Both the position numbers and the translations under genes were made by a program. 64,000 nucleotides of DNA. It comes from Pontiella desulfatans (GTDB lineage Bacteria; Verrucomicrobiota; Kiritimatiellia; Kiritimatiellales; Pontiellaceae). The notes under the pieces are model-generated. The model made no database searches. It was given only the letters and a program-made list of their open reading frames with translations, and had not been told where the DNA came from. The stretch spans positions 3,286,001-3,350,000 of the forward strand of contig NZ_CAAHFG010000001.1 of NCBI RefSeq assembly GCF_900890425.1. The letters are read 5' to 3'. Numbering within the stretch: the first letter of the stretch is position 1; every line of letters starts with the position of its first letter. This document shows, piece by piece, positions 58,827 through 64,000 of this stretch.

Positions 58827-60200
58827 CTATTTTACAACAAACCCTTCAACATCGTCCGCAACGATCATTTCCCGGGCATCCGGAGCACGCGTGCCCATGT
58901 TCAGATTCCGGAATTCAACGTTCTTTGCATGGCGCACATACGCCCCCCACGAAGGCAGCACCCCGAAGAAAAACTGTTCCGGATAGCGGGCAATGTCCTC
59001 GGCAATTTCACGTTCCGCATCTTCCGCGGTTCCTCCGCCCGGATAGCTGATTTCGATATTCTCCAGCATCACATTTTCAATGCAATGCCCGGGTATGCCC
59101 GAAATCATGATGCCGCAGCGCTTTTGGATATCGCTGGTCACGGTGGCCTTGATGTTGCTGATGCGAATGTTTTTACAGTTACCCACCGGCACGCCCTCCG
59201 GCTCTACATCCTGCTTCTGAATTTGCTCCGTGGGTTTGTCATACTTGCGGCCACGATTGGCCAGGCGAATAAAGATCGGCCCCTCGACATCGTTCATCAC
59301 AATGTTGTCGATCGTGATGTCTTCCAGGATGCCGCCATCCACCGACAACAACTTGATGGCGCCCATCCGGGTGCCTGAAAAATCGCAGTTGGAAACGGTG
59401 ATGTTCTTAAACCCACCACGCGACGACGTGCCGCATTTAAAGGCCGAGGTATTGCTTTCCGCCCGGCAGTTTTTCACCACAATGTTTTCGCAGAGCCGGG
59501 TGGTTGTGCTCTTCGGACAGATCGCATCGTCGCCCGTGCGGATTGTGCACTCTTCCAGCAAAACATTTTTGCAGCCGTCCAGGTCGAAGCCGTCATTGTT
59601 GCGGTTCACGTGGCTATCGATGGTCACCTTGCGGGCCACGACTTCATCGCAGTTGACCAAATGGGTGCACCAGGAGGCGGCATCCTTGAAGGTGACATTT
59701 TCAAAAACCACCCCGACGCAGTCGACGAACCGGATCAGCATCGGGCGGTCGTGGTAGGCTTCCCGAGGGCCGATGGGGAAATTTTCCGTGTGCCCACGGC
59801 CATTGATGATGCCCCCGCCGGTAATGCGTATGTTTTTCGAATTTTCCGCGTACACCAGGCACTCGTCAAAGGCGGGCCCCTCGATCGCGCCTTGGATATC
59901 GCGGGCATAATCGTTGATCGAGAGACTGCCCAGCAATTCTGCCCCCTCATCCAAGCGCAGTTCCACATTGCTTTTCAGCTTAATCGTACCGATATGGTAG
60001 CTCCCCGCCGGTACATACACCACGCCGCCTTCGCTTGCGTGGCACGCATCGATCGCGGCCTGCATGGCCTTCGTGTCCATTGCAACGCCATCGCCGATGG
60101 CACCGTAGGTTCTAACATTGAACAGCGTTGCGGCCTGGCAGGAACCCAAGCCCACGCCAAACATTACAGTCAACATAACCCAAATCTTTTGATTACCCAT
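58827..60200 (-). CDS. Glycoside hydrolase family 28-like protein (copy 1)
   Basis: The protein has 457 residues with a signal (IWVMLTVMFGVGLGSCQA). A parallel beta-helix starts with the TYGAIGDGVAMDTKAMQAAI signature. The GH28 acidic residues appear in NRNNDGFDLDGCKNV and RTGDDAICPKST, followed by KCGTSSRGGFKNITV. GH28 enzymes hydrolyse polygalacturonan and related uronic-acid or rhamnose linkages. It is about half identical by eye to the next gene upstream, so they are tandem paralogues. The start at 60200 excludes a non-signal extension. Confidence 0.9.
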   Translation of the reverse strand: MGNQKIWVMLTVMFGVGLGSCQAATLFNVRTYGAIGDGVAMDTKAMQAAIDACHASEGGVVYVPAGSYHIGTIKLKSNVELRLDEGAELLGSLSINDYARDIQGAIEGPAFDECLVYAENSKNIRITGGGIINGRGHTENFPIGPREAYHDRPMLIRFVDCVGVVFENVTFKDAASWCTHLVNCDEVVARKVTIDSHVNRNNDGFDLDGCKNVLLEECTIRTGDDAICPKSTTTRLCENIVVKNCRAESNTSAFKCGTSSRGGFKNITVSNCDFSGTRMGAIKLLSVDGGILEDITIDNIVMNDVEGPIFIRLANRGRKYDKPTEQIQKQDVEPEGVPVGNCKNIRISNIKATVTSDIQKRCGIMISGIPGHCIENVMLENIEISYPGGGTAEDAEREIAEDIARYPEQFFFGVLPSWGAYVRHAKNVEFRNLNMGTRAPDAREMIVADDVEGFVVK

Positions 60201-60332
60201 ATCTTTTTTTTCACTCCTTCCCAACGAGGGGAACGCCCTTATCGCGCATCGGTATTGATTCATTCAAGGTCCCATTCTACCCGACCATCGAAAACCGTAT
60301 ATCCTTCGTTTATGGGATATCCTTCCTATCCA

Positions 60333-61793
60333 TTACCGTTCAGCAAAGCCTTCAACATCCACCAGCACGATCTTTTCACGTTGATCTGCCAAGCGCGTTG
60401 ACAGGCTGACGTTCTTGAACTCGATGTTTTTGGCGTGGCGGACGTAGGCGCCCCACGCAGGGAGCACGCCAAAGAAATACTGTTCAGGGTAACGGGCGAC
60501 GTCTTCCGCAACCTCGCGCTTCACGTCGGCTTCGGTTCCGTGGCCGGGGAAGGAAATCTCGATATTTTCCAACACGACGTTTTCGACACGGTGTCCCGGA
60601 ATACCCGAAATCATGATCGGCCCCGCCTTCGACTTTTCGGCATCCGTCACGCCCAGGGTCTTGTCCAGCGTCAGCCCCTTGTAGGTTGCCCGAAGCGCCT
60701 TTTCGCGTTCCTCGATGGTCACCGTTGCGGACAGGTCGCTGATGCGCACGTTTTTCAGGGTGCCGACGGGCATGCCCTCCGGCTGCGACCCCGCATCCTG
60801 CCCCGCCACGTGGCGGTCGGTCTTGTTTTCATATTTCCGGCCCCGGTTCCCCAACCGAATGAAGACCGGGCATCCCACCTCTTCCATTACGATCCGGGAA
60901 ATATCGATGTTCTCCAGCCGCCCGCCGTCCACGCACTGCAGCTTGATGGCCCCCATCGGACAATCATGGAAATAGCAATTGCTCACATCGACATCGATAA
61001 AACCACCGCGCGACGAGGTGCCGAACTTGAGCGCGGCGGTGTTGCTCGCCACCCGGCATCCGCGCACGACAATGTTGCGGCAGGGATTCTTCGAGCTTTT
61101 CAGGCAGATCGCGTCGTCGCCGGACTCGATGTCGCAGTTTTCAATCAGCACGTTTTCGCAGCCGTCCAGATCGAGGCCGTCGTTGTTGTAGTTGTTGTTG
61201 CGCATCCGCACGGTAACGCCGTTGAAAACGATGTCCTTGCAGTCGATCAGGTGGATTCCCCAGAAGGCCGGACGTTTATAGGCAACGCCCGAAAAGGCGA
61301 GGTTCCTGCAGTTGACCATCCGCAACAGGCGCGGGCGCGGGAGGCGTTCCTTCGAACCGCTCCTGGTGCGCGGGAACGCCTCGGCCGTTCCCCGTCCGTC
61401 GATCACCCCAAGCCCCTCGATCCGGATGTTCACCGCATCGGCCGCATAGAGCAGGCAACGGGGGCCGCCCTCCCGGGGATCGTCGAGGCCATCGATCGGA
61501 TAGTCGGCCAGGTTTTGGCTTCCAAGCAAAGCCGCGCCATGGTCGAGCGACAGGGTCACGTCGCTTTTCAGATGAATCGTACCGATGTGGTATTGCCCCG
61601 GCGGCACGCGCACCATGCCCCCGCCCGCCGCGTTGCAGGCATCGATCGTTTTCTGCAACGCAACGGTGTCCATCGCGAGGCCATCGCCGACCGCCCCGAA
61701 TTCCTTCACATTGAACTCGGCGGAACAAGCCAGCGCCGCACCGAACAGACCCAAAAAAAGAGGGAACCGCATGGTTATTTTTGCAACGGGCAT
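60333..61793 (-). CDS. Glycoside hydrolase family 28-like protein (copy 2)
   Basis: The protein has 486 residues with a signal (FPLFLGLFGAALACSAEFN). It has the same layout as copy 1: EFGAVGDGLAMDTVALQKTI, NNDGLDLDGCENVLIENCD, ESGDDAICLKSS and KFGTSSRGGFIDVDV. The two copies end almost identically (FFGVLPAWGAYVRHAKNIEF). A GGAG site eight bases before the ATG at 61793 fixes the start. Likely substrates are galacturonic- or rhamnose-containing chains, to be matched to the neighbouring sulfatases. Confidence 0.9.
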   Translation of the reverse strand: MPVAKITMRFPLFLGLFGAALACSAEFNVKEFGAVGDGLAMDTVALQKTIDACNAAGGGMVRVPPGQYHIGTIHLKSDVTLSLDHGAALLGSQNLADYPIDGLDDPREGGPRCLLYAADAVNIRIEGLGVIDGRGTAEAFPRTRSGSKERLPRPRLLRMVNCRNLAFSGVAYKRPAFWGIHLIDCKDIVFNGVTVRMRNNNYNNDGLDLDGCENVLIENCDIESGDDAICLKSSKNPCRNIVVRGCRVASNTAALKFGTSSRGGFIDVDVSNCYFHDCPMGAIKLQCVDGGRLENIDISRIVMEEVGCPVFIRLGNRGRKYENKTDRHVAGQDAGSQPEGMPVGTLKNVRISDLSATVTIEEREKALRATYKGLTLDKTLGVTDAEKSKAGPIMISGIPGHRVENVVLENIEISFPGHGTEADVKREVAEDVARYPEQYFFGVLPAWGAYVRHAKNIEFKNVSLSTRLADQREKIVLVDVEGFAER

Positions 61794-61884
61794 CTTATTC
61801 ACTCCGCTTCATGGTTATCTGCGTTTTCATGGTTTTTTTTTTGACCGAACCACCTTGCCGGTGCGCATGCCGTGCTCCCCTTCA

Positions 61885-64000
61885 TCATTTGGCATCATCC
61901 GCCGTTATCACTCCATCCCCATTCCGATCCTGGCCCTTGAACTGCCGATGGAACGTTGTCATGAATTCCTCGCGGGTCAGCTGGTTGTTCTTGTCCTGGT
62001 CCGCGGCGTCGAAGGATTTGTGGGGCTGCTCCTCACGGCTTAGCACGCCATCCTTGTTTTTATCCTTGCGCTCGAAGCCCGGCGCAAAATGGCCGACATA
62101 TTCCTCTTCCGTAATCCGGCCATCGCCGTTCGCATCCTTTGCGGCCACCGCTTCCGGCAACGCCTTCGGCGCTTCCACGGCCACCGCGGTTCCAGCGGCC
62201 AACGCCTGTTTTATAAAACCGCCCCTTTTGATTTCCGGATAGCTGACGAGAAATTGGTTTTCATCCACCAGGTTAATCAGATAGTGCGTGGTGCCCTCCG
62301 GCAGTCCCGCAGTCGCCTTCGATCCGTTCAACTTGGCGGGCACACGGAACCATTCCTCGTATTTATCCCCGCCGTTGAGCGTATAAATCAGATCCGCCCG
62401 CACCACCTTCGCACCGTTTTCCTTGAAGGTGAACTCCACCGTGCTGCCCTTCGTTTGATGGGCCACGACGGTGCAGACGTTTCCTTGCCCCGGAAGGTCC
62501 GGGTTTTTCGGGTTGTAGCAGGGATAACTCGCATCCATGCCCTCAAGCCATTCCGACAGCCGCTGGTTCATCGCGGCTGTTTTTTCCGGCATCCTTCCCG
62601 CCAGGTTTTCCGCCTCTTCAATATCGGTGCGCTTGCCGTTTTCATAAAGCCGGAACAGCTCCAGTTCCGGGGTGGCCGGATCGCCGACATGGTCATAGTT
62701 GCGGATGAGCTTGAAGTCGCCCATGCGGATCGTGCTTTCGAGCGCCACGCCGTGCGGGAAGTGCCACATCATCGCATCCCGCTCCTGACCGTCGGCATCC
62801 CTCACCAAAGCAGGGTTGGTGGGATCCTTCAGCAGCAGCGCCGAAATATCGCAGCCGTCCAGGTTCTTGTCCTTTGGCTTTTCCGTCCCGGTCAGCGAAA
62901 GAATGGTTGGATAGAAATCGAGCCCGTTCACCATCACATCGCTCTGCACCCCCTTGGCGATGCCGGGCCCCGCGATGAGCAACGGCACGCGGGTGCCCCC
63001 CTCCTTGGCGGAAATCTTGCCGCGATCCAGCGGGGCGTTGTCGGTATAGCGCTCCTTGCCGCCCTCCATGCCGCCGTTGTCCGATGTGAAAATCACATAG
63101 GTGTTTTCGCTGAGCCTGTGCCCCGGCCAGCGCGGGTCGTCGGTGGTTTCAAGATAATCGAAAAACCGGCCAACATAATAGTCGAGCGACTCCACCATCG
63201 CGCAATAGTACGGATTCACCTGGCCCGGAACCTCCCTCGGGAATTTATCCTTCCGGTCCACCCCCAACTTTTTTTCATACTTGGCCAACAACGCTTCGTT
63301 GCGTGTCATGATGGGGCTGTGCACCAGCCACGTGCAATAGTAGAGGAAAAACGGCTTGTCCTTGTTTTCTTGGACGAACTGCATGGCATCCTCGCTGTTC
63401 TGGTGGCGCGGGAACCCGTTTTCATCCAGCCGGTACGGATCGTCCCCGGCATCGGTCGCGAAACCCTTGGTGCGATCCTTCATGTTGGAATGCGCGCCGC
63501 GGTCGGAGCGGGTGTAGTCGAACCCGACATCCTCCGGCTGCGGGAAGGCGTGGTGGTTGATGGCAATGTGCCACTTGCCCGCATGACCGGTCACATAGCC
63601 GTTCGTCTTCATCGCCCGTGCCAGCGTGAAGGTGTCCTCCGGCATGCGGCCGCTGTACCACGGATCCATCATCCGCGTACCGGGGCTCCGCGCATAGGGC
63701 GGATGGCCGCCGACCACATGCGTCTTCTGCGCGCGCGCCGGATGGTTGCCGCTCATGATCGCGCAGCGGCTCGGCGAACAGGTGGGGGCAGGCGAATAGG
63801 CCTGCCAAAACATCACGCCCTTTTTTGCAAAGGCGTCAAGGTGCGGCGTCTCCATCGGCGACGGCTCGTCGATGTCGTAGCACTTCACATCCTGCCAGCC
63901 CAGATCGTCCGTCACGATCAGCACCACGTTCGGCTTCGGCCGCGCGGCCTGCAACGGGCAAACCGCACCCCCCAGCAACAACACCAATAAACACAATCTT
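61885..64000 (-). CDS. Secreted sulfatase with C-terminal EF-hands (5' end cut by window)
   Basis: At least 704 residues; the frame runs off the window edge, so the true start lies outside. A signal core (LVLLLGGAVCPLQAARP) is present. Active site: IVTDDLGWQDVKCYD, CSPSRCAIMSG near residue 75, GHAGKWHIAINHH, and FTSDNGGMEGG. After about residue 540 a beta domain precedes four EF-hand-like loops (DANGDGRITEEE, DKNKDGVLSREE, DQDKNNQLTREE, DRNGDGVITADD). These should bind calcium and could anchor or stabilise the enzyme. It heads the leftward GH28-GH28-GH95-esterase series. Confidence 0.93.
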   Translation of the reverse strand, partial: RLCLLVLLLGGAVCPLQAARPKPNVVLIVTDDLGWQDVKCYDIDEPSPMETPHLDAFAKKGVMFWQAYSPAPTCSPSRCAIMSGNHPARAQKTHVVGGHPPYARSPGTRMMDPWYSGRMPEDTFTLARAMKTNGYVTGHAGKWHIAINHHAFPQPEDVGFDYTRSDRGAHSNMKDRTKGFATDAGDDPYRLDENGFPRHQNSEDAMQFVQENKDKPFFLYYCTWLVHSPIMTRNEALLAKYEKKLGVDRKDKFPREVPGQVNPYYCAMVESLDYYVGRFFDYLETTDDPRWPGHRLSENTYVIFTSDNGGMEGGKERYTDNAPLDRGKISAKEGGTRVPLLIAGPGIAKGVQSDVMVNGLDFYPTILSLTGTEKPKDKNLDGCDISALLLKDPTNPALVRDADGQERDAMMWHFPHGVALESTIRMGDFKLIRNYDHVGDPATPELELFRLYENGKRTDIEEAENLAGRMPEKTAAMNQRLSEWLEGMDASYPCYNPKNPDLPGQGNVCTVVAHQTKGSTVEFTFKENGAKVVRADLIYTLNGGDKYEEWFRVPAKLNGSKATAGLPEGTTHYLINLVDENQFLVSYPEIKRGGFIKQALAAGTAVAVEAPKALPEAVAAKDANGDGRITEEEYVGHFAPGFERKDKNKDGVLSREEQPHKSFDAADQDKNNQLTREEFMTTFHRQFKGQDRNGDGVITADDAK

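Overview
The window looks like chromosome from a marine, polysaccharide-degrading bacterium of the PVC group, most probably Kiritimatiellota (Pontiella-like) or a close relative. This is inferred from moderately high GC, many secreted sulfatases next to glycoside hydrolases with no SusC/SusD pair, several large secreted beta-rich proteins, a PEP-CTERM protein, and fused SecDF. I saw no tRNA, rRNA, CRISPR array, complete insertion sequence or integrase.

Positions 1-20100 are mostly housekeeping and envelope genes: a TonB-like anchored protein, a Tat-exported FAD oxidoreductase, purL with an SNF2 helicase and two small translationally coupled genes, an AIM24-family protein, an SDR, a META-domain lipoprotein, a PadR regulator with a VIT/VWA/PEP-CTERM membrane protein, and a DEAD-box RNA helicase. 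Two decayed stretches lie here, one of them (5061-5204) a fragment of the 3' part of purL.

Positions 20142-23400 form a small, AT-richer accessory patch: a repeat-rich non-coding stretch, a membrane protein, a HEPN/MNT toxin-antitoxin pair and a LysM-like secreted protein, ending at the 3' end of lysS. Positions 23400-38800 are core again: lysS, tsaD, an LPP20-like lipoprotein, a glycosyltransferase, an Ldh-family dehydrogenase, a PhnA-like protein, a ROK regulator, tatA, a CDF transporter, and the DUF975-tgt-yajC-secDF operon.

Positions 38900-64000 are a carbohydrate-degradation region: four sulfatases (one with EF-hands and cut by the window end), a GH115 alpha-glucuronidase, a GH95 fucosidase, two tandem GH28 enzymes, a secreted alpha/beta hydrolase (probable esterase) and two large secreted beta-rich proteins. 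Most genes read leftward. Together they suggest stepwise desulfation, deacylation and removal of uronic acid and fucose side groups from a sulfated algal polysaccharide.

The most unusual structure is inside this cluster. A PaaX-family gene (53455-54270) sits between five copies of a 40-bp nested palindrome with a fixed 11-2-14-2-11 layout. A sixth copy lies alone 33 kb away at 20518-20557. This resembles a REP-type element, but the associated protein is PaaX-like rather than a REP-associated tyrosine transposase. Two further observations suggest insertion next to gene ends: the purL fragment lies beyond the helicase cassette, and a weaker lysS-end-like stretch lies beyond the HEPN/MNT patch.
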